Below are positions 1-5,880 of a stretch of DNA of 7,704 nt, piece after piece. Origin of the DNA: Flavobacterium sp. (GTDB lineage: Bacteria > Bacteroidota > Bacteroidia > Flavobacteriales > Flavobacteriaceae); assembly GCA_030682755.1 (NCBI GenBank), contig JAUXNR010000143.1, positions 1 through 7,704 on the forward strand, read 5' to 3'. Below the pieces are notes generated by a model, which was not told the DNA's origin, made no database searches, and saw only the letters and a list, made by a program, of their open reading frames with translations. Positions within the stretch are counted from its first letter, which is position 1; each line of letters begins with the position of its first letter. The position numbers and the translations under genes were made by a program.

Positions 1-275
1 AGCTACCGAAGAAAATCATCTATGCAAAAACAGTAGTAAAAATCTCAGCGTCAACTAGACAAGATAATTGTCGCTGAACTGGACAAGATAGTTGACGCGC
101 TACACATAATTAATATTTCCTATTTTTTTTAGTGTATTTGATAAACTTACTAACCAATTCAGCATATATTGCATGCACTTTAGCTAAGCCAAAGCTTTGC
201 TGTTATGGGTAGTTGGATATGTTTGCATCCGTACTTAAGACCTATTGAAAAAGGGGCTAAGTGAAGTTGAATTCG
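1..275. other. Gene-poor left flank
   Basis: No supported coding frame is seen in this stretch. It holds the tandem repeat at 53-98 and a long T tract at 123-130. It also holds an AGC(C)AAAG/CTTTGCT near-palindrome at 187-201 and a segment at 147-183 that matches the right end of the window in inverted orientation. The glycosyltransferase fragment ends into this stretch. No convincing intrinsic terminator with a GC-rich stem and a T run was found for it. Confidence 0.5.
53..98. repeat. Tandem 22-bp imperfect repeats, possible IS end remnant
   Basis: Two 22-bp copies lie at 53-74 and 77-98 with a 24-bp period. The shared core is AACTrGACAAGATArTTG followed by wCGC, with four mismatches in all. 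Clustered short repeats of this sort are known from the termini of IS21-family elements, where they are thought to bind the transposase. No transposase gene is present beside them in this window. The family assignment is an inference; the repeat itself is directly visible. Confidence 0.45.
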
Positions 276-959
276 TCATAGTGATCTTAGTAGAATAAAT
301 TCTGAATTCAAAATCTCAGAAGCGGTGAATGTAATGGTTCCCAGATGAGGTAAAAATTTAAATTTAGAAAATAAGTTTTTCAAGCGTGCCCGACAAGGAC
401 AAAGCAATAGCTTCCAACTCGAAATATTGAAGGGTTTTATCAAAACAGCTTTAATGCCATAAATAATTGTAGTTAAATATTCTTGACTGGAAAACGCCCA
501 CCAACCATAAAGTAATATGAAGCCGTGCTGGGAGTTTTTTTCATCGGTTGGCCTCCATCCCTTATTAGCTTCATATTTTCCTGAAATTCCTCTTCGCTTC
601 CAGGCAGCTTCGCATGCTCTTTTTCCTGCCTCGCGTTGCGCAATACCATTTTTTTCACTTACTGATTTGTTATGGAGGCGATATTTAATGATCGGCTCTT
701 GCAGATTTGCCAATTCTGCTTTTTCACCTAACCTAAGCCATAAATCAAGCTCTTCTACTAGCCCGTAATCTAAATCATACCCGCCGTTATCAATCAATAT
801 TTTTCTTCGGATCATTGCACTTGGATGTGATATTGCACAATGACCAGCTAAAATTTTACTTTGTATTTCTGCATCCGTTTCTGGATGTGTAAAAGTGGTG
901 AGATATCTGCCTTTATGATCAATCATCTGACAGCCCCCGCCTAAAACTGCTACTTCTGT
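276..959 (-). pseudogene. Family 2 glycosyltransferase, 5'-truncated fragment
   Basis: This is the C-terminal part of a GT-A fold, GT2-type glycosyltransferase that would transfer a sugar from a nucleotide donor during surface polysaccharide synthesis. From the internal ATG at 926, the frame shows the typical HPSAMIRR segment (34-41), then EELDLWLRL (58-66), which corresponds to the ED/xED catalytic-base region, and KYRLHNKSVS (81-90), the usual end of the catalytic domain. A roughly 125-residue tail with aromatic/hydrophobic stretches follows. GT2-like sequence (TEVAVLGGGCQ) continues upstream of the ATG through 927-959 in the same frame, so ATG 926 is not a real start. Beyond 959 the similarity ends, and a TGA stop is met at 1005-1007. 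The nucleotide-binding half with the DxD motif is absent, so activity is unlikely. The break coincides with the 5' end of the neighbouring helicase frame. Family assignment is strong; the sugar specificity is unknown. Confidence 0.8.
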
Positions 960-3099
960 GTGCGATTTGTTAGGTGAAAATGCTGGATTGAACCTATTGT
1001 TAAGTCACTGGAATATACCTAGTGATAAATTAGAACCTCAAATTAGAAGTCAGCTAAGTTATCGTCAATATTCTAGCAATATCGGTGTTTTAATTAATTT
1101 TGCTAAAAAGTATGGTTATAAACCTGTCACTGGTAGTGCAAGAAGTAAACTAGAACCCCAACTAAGTAATATTCAATTGGAGGCTTTATTATGTCCAGCT
1201 GAAGCAGCTACAAAACTTAAAACTGCCATCGATAATTTTTTTTCATTCAACCAAAATACATATATCAGTGTTACAGCAGGGGCTGGTAAAACCAAATCCG
1301 TAATAAGCATTTTAGCTGATGCTGTTATGACAGGTAAAAAAGTGCTTTTCTTGGCAAAAGAACATAAGTTTGGTCAGCAGGTTGAAAGCGATTTAAATGT
1401 AGAAATTCTAAAGCGAAAAGCTCAGTTCATGGTTTTTTCACGTGAAAAATTCCAATATACAAATAGTGTGATAAGAATTAAAGGTAAGTCCCAGCCATTG
1501 TCAGAGGAGTCAGATATTAAAATTTGTTCAAATGAAGAACTTAGTAAAAGGCCATCTATAGCGCCTAAAGATTGTATCGAGCACTGTTATCTACAGGGTG
1601 AATGTAACTACACCACGCAGTTTTCCAGTAGTGCCAACATACGCATTATGACTCATAACGAATGGTTTAATAATCCTTCTAAATGGTTCAAAGGTTTGGA
1701 ATACAAAACTGAAAAAATATATGGCACGCCATATGGTGAGAAGGAGCAATATTCAGTCAGCCCATCTGTAGAGGAAAGCTATTGGAAACCTGATTACATT
1801 GTCATTGATGAAGACATAATGACGCATGATGATGAGATTAATCGGGTTTTTGAAGATGAGCATTCCCCATATGCATCAATTCAATCAATATTAAAAGATT
1901 TGAAATTAACTAATAATTTAGAATCAGCGATAAAGCGTAACCAAAATTTAATCCTGCAAGATGCAACTCATAACTATAAAACTACTAATAGCGGAAAATA
2001 TACAGAACTAAATCCGAAGTACTCGGAAATTCTTGCTTGCTTTAATAGTTTTATAAATTCAACTCAAATGTACTGGTTAGATGGTATTTATTTCAAAGAT
2101 GACAAACTACACATTAATCGGCTAAAGCGAGTTGCCGAAAGATATAGAAATGTTCCAACATTGATATTAGATGCTACAGCAAATGGGCAAGTAATTAGAA
2201 AGGTTTATCCAAATTATAAGTACGATAAAATTGCAGTAAAATCAAACTCAGATATTAATGTTTACCAAATGTGTAATGCTAATTTGACTAAAAATCATCT
2301 TCAAAACCAAAAAAATATGGCTACATTAATTACAGGCTTTAAAACGATAGTCCGAAAGTATAGAAATGTTGGGTTGATTAGCTATAAAGCAATTAAAGGA
2401 AATGAAAACTTTATTGAAAGTTTGGCTAATGAATTAGGTGTTAGTATTTATGCGCATTTTGGCAATCTACGTGGACTTAATTTATTTGAAGATGTTGACT
2501 GTCTGCTTATTGTTGGAAGGTATTCATTACCACAAGAACGTACACAAGAAATTGCTCAGGCCGTGTATAACGTGAGTGAATTTGATAATATTGAACGCTC
2601 ATATTTAGATGTACCAGTGCGGATGAAATCAGGACAGGCGAAGATATTAAACAACTACGTTTACAACAATTCAATGCTTCAATCTATATATGAACAAAAA
2701 TCAATAGCTGAAACGATTCAGGCTGTAGGTAGGGGGCGGACGATATTCGGGGAACCTAAGGATATTTTCCTTTTCTCTAATGAGTCGCTTGGAGCTGATA
2801 TAGAAATTACTGAATTTTTTAAATATGAAGACTATTTTGAAAAAAACAGATTAGACGAATCTACCGTTAATAAGCTACTTGATATTGGATATATCTTTAT
2901 TAATAATAAAAACATTGTAAAAGTTTTAAAAGAAGTTAATTTTACATCCAAAAACAAGATTGAAAATTATGTTAAAAACCATAAGGATGAAATCATAAGT
3001 CAGCTAAAGGATGCTGGGTTTAGGTTACATCATGAAATGTCAAAGTGTCTTGTATCTAATATATTGAAGTTTGAGGAGTTTTTGCTGAAGAACAATTAG
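958..3099 (+). CDS. SF2 helicase, DinG/XPD-like, probably 5'-truncated
   Basis: This encodes an ATP-dependent helicase of the type found on phages, plasmids and integrative elements, often as the C-terminal half of a primase-helicase. Visible motifs, in 713-residue numbering, are TAGAGKT (106-112, motif I/Walker A), IVIDED (281-286, Walker B with D284 E285), LILDATAN (402-409, motif III), FGNLRGLN (501-508, motif V-like) and QAVGRGR (588-594, motif VI arginine fingers). Between motifs I and II lie Cys190, 206, 210 and 216 (C-x15-C-x3-C-x5-C), placed like the Fe-S domain cysteines of XPD/DinG enzymes. The frame is open back to a TGA at 928-930. The GTG at 958 and TTG at 967 have no Shine-Dalgarno sequence, and the first in-frame ATG lies after the Walker A motif. 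With the glycosyltransferase break at the same point, this suggests that an N-terminal part, perhaps a primase domain, has been lost. The helicase class is well supported; its biological role and expression are not. Confidence 0.75.
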   Translation: MCDLLGENAGLNLLLSHWNIPSDKLEPQIRSQLSYRQYSSNIGVLINFAKKYGYKPVTGSARSKLEPQLSNIQLEALLCPAEAATKLKTAIDNFFSFNQNTYISVTAGAGKTKSVISILADAVMTGKKVLFLAKEHKFGQQVESDLNVEILKRKAQFMVFSREKFQYTNSVIRIKGKSQPLSEESDIKICSNEELSKRPSIAPKDCIEHCYLQGECNYTTQFSSSANIRIMTHNEWFNNPSKWFKGLEYKTEKIYGTPYGEKEQYSVSPSVEESYWKPDYIVIDEDIMTHDDEINRVFEDEHSPYASIQSILKDLKLTNNLESAIKRNQNLILQDATHNYKTTNSGKYTELNPKYSEILACFNSFINSTQMYWLDGIYFKDDKLHINRLKRVAERYRNVPTLILDATANGQVIRKVYPNYKYDKIAVKSNSDINVYQMCNANLTKNHLQNQKNMATLITGFKTIVRKYRNVGLISYKAIKGNENFIESLANELGVSIYAHFGNLRGLNLFEDVDCLLIVGRYSLPQERTQEIAQAVYNVSEFDNIERSYLDVPVRMKSGQAKILNNYVYNNSMLQSIYEQKSIAETIQAVGRGRTIFGEPKDIFLFSNESLGADIEITEFFKYEDYFEKNRLDESTVNKLLDIGYIFINNKNIVKVLKEVNFTSKNKIENYVKNHKDEIISQLKDAGFRLHHEMSKCLVSNILKFEEFLLKNN

Positions 3100-3114
3100 C
3101 CTCCTACTTATTCT

Positions 3115-3131
3115 TCTAGGTAGTCTATTTT
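3115..3131 (+). repeat. 17-bp direct repeat, copy 1
   Basis: TCTAGGTAGTCTATTTT here matches TCTAGGTAGTGTATTTT at 3573-3589 with one mismatch. The second copy is the very 3' end of the LprI-type gene. The two copies bracket the IS-like debris, 458 bp apart. This could be a duplicated insertion or recombination site, or a scrap of a second copy of the gene end. Confidence 0.6.
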
Positions 3132-3208
3132 AAATGTATAGATATTAAATCACCTAGAATTTATGTAGAAATCTGATTTTTTCAATTTAATTGCATATTC
3201 TGGAGCAT

Positions 3209-3302
3209 CGTGAACACCCATTATGGTCGAACGTGAACGCTTTTTGCCTATTCACCAGAATAGGTGTTCACGATGGCAGAATGACCGTTCACGATGGCAG
3301 AA
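3209..3302. mobile_element. IS21-family-like terminal repeat cluster (remnant)
   Basis: CGTGAAC occurs at 3209-3215 and 3232-3238. Its complement GTTCACG occurs within two copies of GTTCACGATGGCAGAA at 3266-3281 and 3287-3302 (21-bp period). The two orientations are separated by a hairpin, CCTATTC-ACCA-GAATAGG at 3247-3264. Multiple short subterminal repeats just upstream of istA are a known feature of IS21-family elements. The reading frame that follows about 65 bp downstream starts like an IstA protein, which supports this. No full transposase or IstB gene is present, so the element is a remnant. The family name is inferred from organisation, not from a database match. Confidence 0.5.
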
Positions 3303-3367
3303 CCTAGCGTGAATTGTGCTGGAACTTAACCTGTAAATGCTGGAGCATCTCCAAGTTTGGAGTTGTG

Positions 3368-3478
3368 ATGCCAGCAGCAAGGAGTTCCATGCGCCAACGT
3401 CAGTGGTTCGATGGGGTGTGGGATAAGTCAAAGTCCTTCGACCTGCCAGTCACCTTCAGCCCTGTTTTTACGCCTTGA
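3368..3478 (+). pseudogene. Possible istA 5' remnant (36 codons)
   Basis: An ATG at 3368, preceded by an in-frame GTG at 3365, opens a 36-codon frame ending in TGA at 3476-3478. The first residues, MPAARSSMRQ, resemble the start of IS21-type IstA transposases, which commonly begin MPA followed by a short spacer and SMRK/R. After about residue 10 no IstA-like helix-turn-helix sequence follows, so the frame probably runs over a deletion junction into unrelated DNA. GC content is higher than in the flanks. The downstream residues (QWFDGVWDKSKSF) were not recognised. The frame could also be a spurious short ORF. Confidence 0.3.
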
Positions 3479-3569
3479 AAAATCCTAATGGAAAATCTGG
3501 GATTATACGAATTAATAATTGTATTGTTGAATTGCACTCAGAATTGGAGGGCGTCCGAGACTAAATTCT

Positions 3570-3971
3570 TTATCTAGGTAGTGTATTTTGGAGATATTTA
3601 ACTCTTTCAGCAATAATTCCAGCCTTACAACTCCCGTATTGTAAATATGTGCCTTCCTGACCAAATGCAAGTGCACCATCGTTTTCTGCCAAAAAGTAAT
3701 TGCATGCACTGTCTTTATATTTAATCCATAATCTTTGCTCAGTGAGAAGCTCATTATATGCATTTAAAGATATTTCTTTAATTTCCTTTGATATATCTGA
3801 CCATGCTTTAGTAAGCATTTTTTCTTGATAACTCATTTCTTTTTCAGTGCATGTTCCAAAGTTTCTATTAGTTCCCGCCGATTTCATACATCTATCAAAC
3901 TCATTGGATAAATCACTAGCGTATGAGTTGTTAGTTAATAATAAAAATACTATTAATGAAATTTGCTTCAT
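3570..3971 (-). CDS. Secreted LprI/DUF1311-type protein
   Basis: This encodes a 133-residue periplasmic protein of the LprI N-terminal domain (DUF1311, YecT-like) family. Some members inhibit host lysozyme, but many have no known role. The start is taken at ATG 3971: a GAGG Shine-Dalgarno lies 5 nt upstream (3977-3980), and the protein then begins with a proper signal peptide (basic start, hydrophobic 4-13, predicted cleavage after SYA at 16-18). A start at 4013 would add 14 residues ahead of the signal peptide and is not preferred. Family hallmarks are four cysteines at 28, 41, 90 and 115, the EQRLWIKYKDSAC segment (78-90) and a C-terminal C-x-A-G-I-I-A-E-R-V-K-Y-L helix. The length matches the single-domain family. 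It lies 219 bp downstream of the four-gene secreted operon on the same strand, with its own RBS, so it is probably transcribed separately. Family call is confident; lysozyme inhibition is not shown. Confidence 0.85.
   Translation of the reverse strand: MKQISLIVFLLLTNNSYASDLSNEFDRCMKSAGTNRNFGTCTEKEMSYQEKMLTKAWSDISKEIKEISLNAYNELLTEQRLWIKYKDSACNYFLAENDGALAFGQEGTYLQYGSCKAGIIAERVKYLQNTLPR
3573..3589 (+). repeat. 17-bp direct repeat, copy 2
   Basis: This copy overlaps the last codons of the LprI-type gene (TLPR and neighbours on the minus strand) and matches 3115-3131 with one mismatch. The match does not extend as coding homology upstream of the gene end. Confidence 0.6.
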
Positions 3972-3976
3972 GTTGG

Positions 3977-3980
3977 CCTC
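3977..3980 (-). promoter_or_regulatory. Shine-Dalgarno GAGG deciding the LprI-type start
   Basis: Read on the minus strand, GAGG is followed by CCAAC and the ATG at 3971, a normal spacing. The alternative upstream ATG at 4013 lacks a comparable site and would place extra residues before the signal peptide. Confidence 0.6.
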
Positions 3981-4137
3981 GTTGTATATTAAATAATAAA
4001 ATGCAGAATGCACTTATAGGCTTATTTTCTATTCTTTGCTTTATCCAACCTACAAAATATAGATTTTGAAGTGTTTTAACAAAAATTAATGAAAGTCGCT
4101 TTCTCACTAGACCTGCTCACAGATTATACTTAACTGA

Positions 4138-4180
4138 ACATATCGATATAATTCAGGGGTGGTGCAGACATATCGTTATA
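4138..4180. repeat. 13-bp direct repeat pair
   Basis: ACATATCGATATA (4138-4150) and ACATATCGTTATA (4168-4180) differ at one base and are 30 bp apart. The pair lies just downstream of the last operon gene and upstream of the LprI-type gene. A spacing near three helical turns would suit a regulator binding site, but nothing else supports that. Confidence 0.4.
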
Positions 4181-4190
4181 CAACGTTATT

Positions 4191-4634
4191 TTATAAAGGA
4201 TAAGCAATAGCAGTGTAATAAAAATTATCATTTACCCATTCGCCTAGATAGATATAAACACCCGTATCAGCTCCAGCATGTTCACTCTGAATACTTTGAT
4301 AAGAATCATTTCTTTCATTATTACTCTGTGCTACTTTTGAATGTTCTTGAGTCGTAATTTTAGACCCTTCAAAGAATTTTATTGCGCCTTCCTCGGCACT
4401 TAGTTTAGAAGTTCTAATCGCATTGAGCTTAGATTTTTTTTGACCATCTTTTAAATCTGCCACACCTACTGAAATTAGGTATCGTCGGTCATTAATAGTT
4501 GTTAATTCCACGTTGGTTGATTTCAATATTTCACTAGACTGCGCTTGTTTTAAAAGCGCAGTTGTTACGTCTCCCGCATGTAATTGGGATAACGGCATGA
4601 GAATTGCTAGCATCATGATGTAATAGCGCATCAT
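4191..4634 (-). CDS. Small secreted protein of unknown function, operon gene 4
   Basis: The product has 147 residues and no assigned function. Residues 1-20 form a signal peptide with predicted cleavage after LHA. The mature part contains RRYLISVGVADL (50-61), then a basic helix SKLSAEEGAIKFFEG (76-90), then a polar stretch (95-121), and ends with a beta-rich aromatic tail (VYIYLGEW at 126-133, FYYTAIAYPL at 138-147). The strand and helix segment aligns with residues 50-95 of operon gene 2 (KIRSVGEAAL and KKATLSAKAEIVKFLNE), so the two are probably homologous domains. The mature protein has no cysteine and no lipobox. It starts at an ATG overlapping the previous stop (ATGA, 4 bp shared at 4631-4634) with no Shine-Dalgarno, so translation is probably coupled. 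A second ATG follows immediately. It is the last gene of the operon. Role in the envelope is inferred only. Confidence 0.8.
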   Translation of the reverse strand: MMRYYIMMLAILMPLSQLHAGDVTTALLKQAQSSEILKSTNVELTTINDRRYLISVGVADLKDGQKKSKLNAIRTSKLSAEEGAIKFFEGSKITTQEHSKVAQSNNERNDSYQSIQSEHAGADTGVYIYLGEWVNDNFYYTAIAYPL

Positions 4635-5233
4635 TGTGCGAATTTCAAACTCATTACTCTATCCATTGCTGAGTTAGCTTTATCCAAGTCACCAGTAGTG
4701 AAATAAAGGTTAAATAAATTCTTCCAAGCGTCTATAGCACTCGGATTAGTTTTTACTTTTAATTCCGATTCCGAAATTTCTTTAACAATGCTACTTTCTA
4801 CAACATTTGCATCCAATGTATTAGAGGTGTTTGCTTTAGATAATGATGGGGTAATATTTGCAATTGGTATTTGTGATACTTGGTAATAGGCACCCTCATT
4901 TTTACCTAATTCAAGTATTTGCATTCCGCTTAATTGGAACTTTGAAGCGCCTTTATATTTGCGCTGTAAATGCTTTAATAACGTGAATCGTGTCAATAAG
5001 TTAAGCTTTGACCTTCGATACTCGACTGTCGAATTAAGGTTTCCATCTGAAAATATTGCTTGTATGAGATAGCAACTCTTTCCGTCTCGTACCAGCTCTG
5101 CTACAGCATTTTTATTATCATTAAGAAAGTATTCTGCTTTAATTGCTTCAGCATTAGCGTACAGCGGTTGAACCAATAAAATGCCAATGCTGAGAACGGT
5201 TACCTTAACTAATTGTTTGGTCAAACAACGCAT
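4631..5233 (-). CDS. Secreted protein with TPR-like tail, operon gene 3
   Basis: The product has 200 residues and was not recognised as a named family. A signal peptide spans residues 1-28 (basic start, hydrophobic 10-21, cleavage after ANA). Residues 54-92 (CYLIQAIFSDG, then YRRSKLNLLTRFTLLKHL) follow the same strand-then-basic-helix pattern as operon genes 2 and 4. A beta-like segment ending YYQVSQIPI (116-124) follows. A Ser/Asn/Thr-rich linker (130-148) leads to a helical hairpin at about 155-198, containing NPSAIDAWKNLFNLYFTTGD and LDKANSAMDRVMSL, which reads as one tetratricopeptide-type repeat and suggests protein-protein contact. The ATG overlaps the stop of gene 2 (TAATG) and no Shine-Dalgarno is visible, so it is likely translated by reinitiation. 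Probably part of the same periplasmic assembly; that is inference. Confidence 0.8.
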   Translation of the reverse strand: MRCLTKQLVKVTVLSIGILLVQPLYANAEAIKAEYFLNDNKNAVAELVRDGKSCYLIQAIFSDGNLNSTVEYRRSKLNLLTRFTLLKHLQRKYKGASKFQLSGMQILELGKNEGAYYQVSQIPIANITPSLSKANTSNTLDANVVESSIVKEISESELKVKTNPSAIDAWKNLFNLYFTTGDLDKANSAMDRVMSLKFAQ

Positions 5234-5856
5234 TAGAAGTTATTGTAATTTTTGCTACGTTTTATCTCGTCGCCTACTTGGACTGACTCACTAGCGGAAC
5301 TATTATTAGCTGAAGTAGCATTACTCATATCACTCTTAATATGGGCTTTAATTGAATCTGCTGCACCCATGCTTTTTCTGCTGATACCTACGGTTACTTT
5401 AACTACACCATTTTTAGTATCCACTTTTTGTTCCAGCGTCAGTACGCCTTTTAGAATTTGGTCTGCTGAGTTATGAATTTCAGTACTCATCGTTTCAACA
5501 CTCTTACGTGTAGCTGACTCCGCGTCCGAACCATTTTTTTCTGCCAGCACTTTAGTTATGTCACTAATTGAATCTTGTGTTGATACCCGCTCATTGAGGA
5601 ATTTTACAATTTCAGCTTTCGCTGACAATGTTGCTTTTTTTGTAGATAGAATCACATCCTGACGGTCACCAAATCTTAATGCAGCCTCGCCAACAGAACG
5701 AATCTTGAGCCAACTTGATGCATCATCAGCCATTTCTAATGTAACACCAGTAATGTCTTCATAGACAACAAATTTGTCATCAGCAGCTTGAGCAAAGTTT
5801 GAATTCAATGCAAAAAGCATTGTTAAAGTGATTGCTAATTTATTTTGTTTAAACAC
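5233..5856 (-). CDS. Secreted LPP20/FlgT-N-like protein, operon gene 2
   Basis: The product has 207 residues. A signal peptide occupies 1-24 (cleavage after AQA). The mature domain has a strand KIRSVGEAALRF (51-62), a basic amphipathic helix STKKATLSAKAEIVKFLNERV (71-91), a polar helix rich in A/E/S (103-135), then LKGVLTLEQKVD (135-146) and VVKVTVGISRKS (151-162). The order of strand, A-rich helix, variable part and two strands is that of small secreted domains such as LPP20 and the FlgT N-terminal domain. Exact family membership is not proven. The tail from 178 is low-complexity S/N/A followed by a charged end. The start is GTG at 5856, chosen because AAAGGA lies 6 nt upstream and the signal peptide begins there. 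It is 24 bp downstream of gene 1 and overlaps gene 3 by one base. The mature protein has no cysteine. Partner and role unknown. Confidence 0.8.
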   Translation of the reverse strand: MFKQNKLAITLTMLFALNSNFAQAADDKFVVYEDITGVTLEMADDASSWLKIRSVGEAALRFGDRQDVILSTKKATLSAKAEIVKFLNERVSTQDSISDITKVLAEKNGSDAESATRKSVETMSTEIHNSADQILKGVLTLEQKVDTKNGVVKVTVGISRKSMGAADSIKAHIKSDMSNATSANNSSASESVQVGDEIKRSKNYNNF

Positions 5857-5862
5857 TTTATT

Positions 5863-5868
5863 TCCTTT
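5863..5868 (-). promoter_or_regulatory. Strong Shine-Dalgarno for a GTG start
   Basis: Read on the minus strand, AAAGGA is followed by AATAAA and then GTG at 5856. It is the only good ribosome site inside the four-gene operon and supports the non-ATG start. It may make gene 2 the best translated member. Confidence 0.6.
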
Positions 5869-5880
5869 ATTAAACGTTAA

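Larger units (their letters stand above)
3100..3569. other. Intergenic spacer with insertion-sequence debris
   Basis: No intact gene is present in this 470-bp stretch. From left to right it holds an 8-bp inverted repeat (TTCTAGGT at 3114-3121, ACCTAGAA at 3152-3159) with a 30-nt loop, then the IS21-like repeat cluster at 3209-3302, and then a perfect CTCCAA/TTGGAG inverted repeat at 3349-3362. A short 36-codon frame at 3368-3478 follows, and then AT-rich sequence up to the LprI-type gene. The middle part (about 3330-3475) has visibly higher GC than the surroundings, consistent with foreign origin. Confidence 0.6.

Noticed and set aside
473..768. Open frames opposite the glycosyltransferase and in another frame of the same strand
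   Set aside because: They overlap a frame with clear GT2 motifs and have no recognisable domain or ribosome site of their own.
3247..3264. Hairpin CCTATTC-ACCA-GAATAGG as a terminator
   Set aside because: The T tract precedes it on the plus strand and becomes an A tract after it on the minus strand, so neither direction fits. It is better explained as part of the IS end.
3300..3400. Integron attC site in the structured spacer
   Set aside because: An ACTTAAC-like core is present at 3324-3330 but no GTTRRRY partner lies at a suitable distance.
3512..3763. 83-codon minus-strand frame
   Set aside because: It overlaps the 3' half of the LprI-type gene in another frame, and the LprI frame has the family motifs and signal peptide.
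3972..4013. Upstream ATG at 4013 as the LprI-type start
   Set aside because: It would put 14 residues ahead of a normal signal peptide, while the ATG at 3971 has a well-placed GAGG.
4091..4103. Intrinsic terminator at GAAAG-TCG-CTTTC downstream of the operon
   Set aside because: The stem is only 5 bp and the T run on the minus strand begins several bases after it, so the evidence is too weak.
5252..5476. 74-codon plus-strand frame
   Set aside because: Its leucine/serine-rich composition is what results from reading the opposite strand of operon gene 2, and there is no Shine-Dalgarno or domain.
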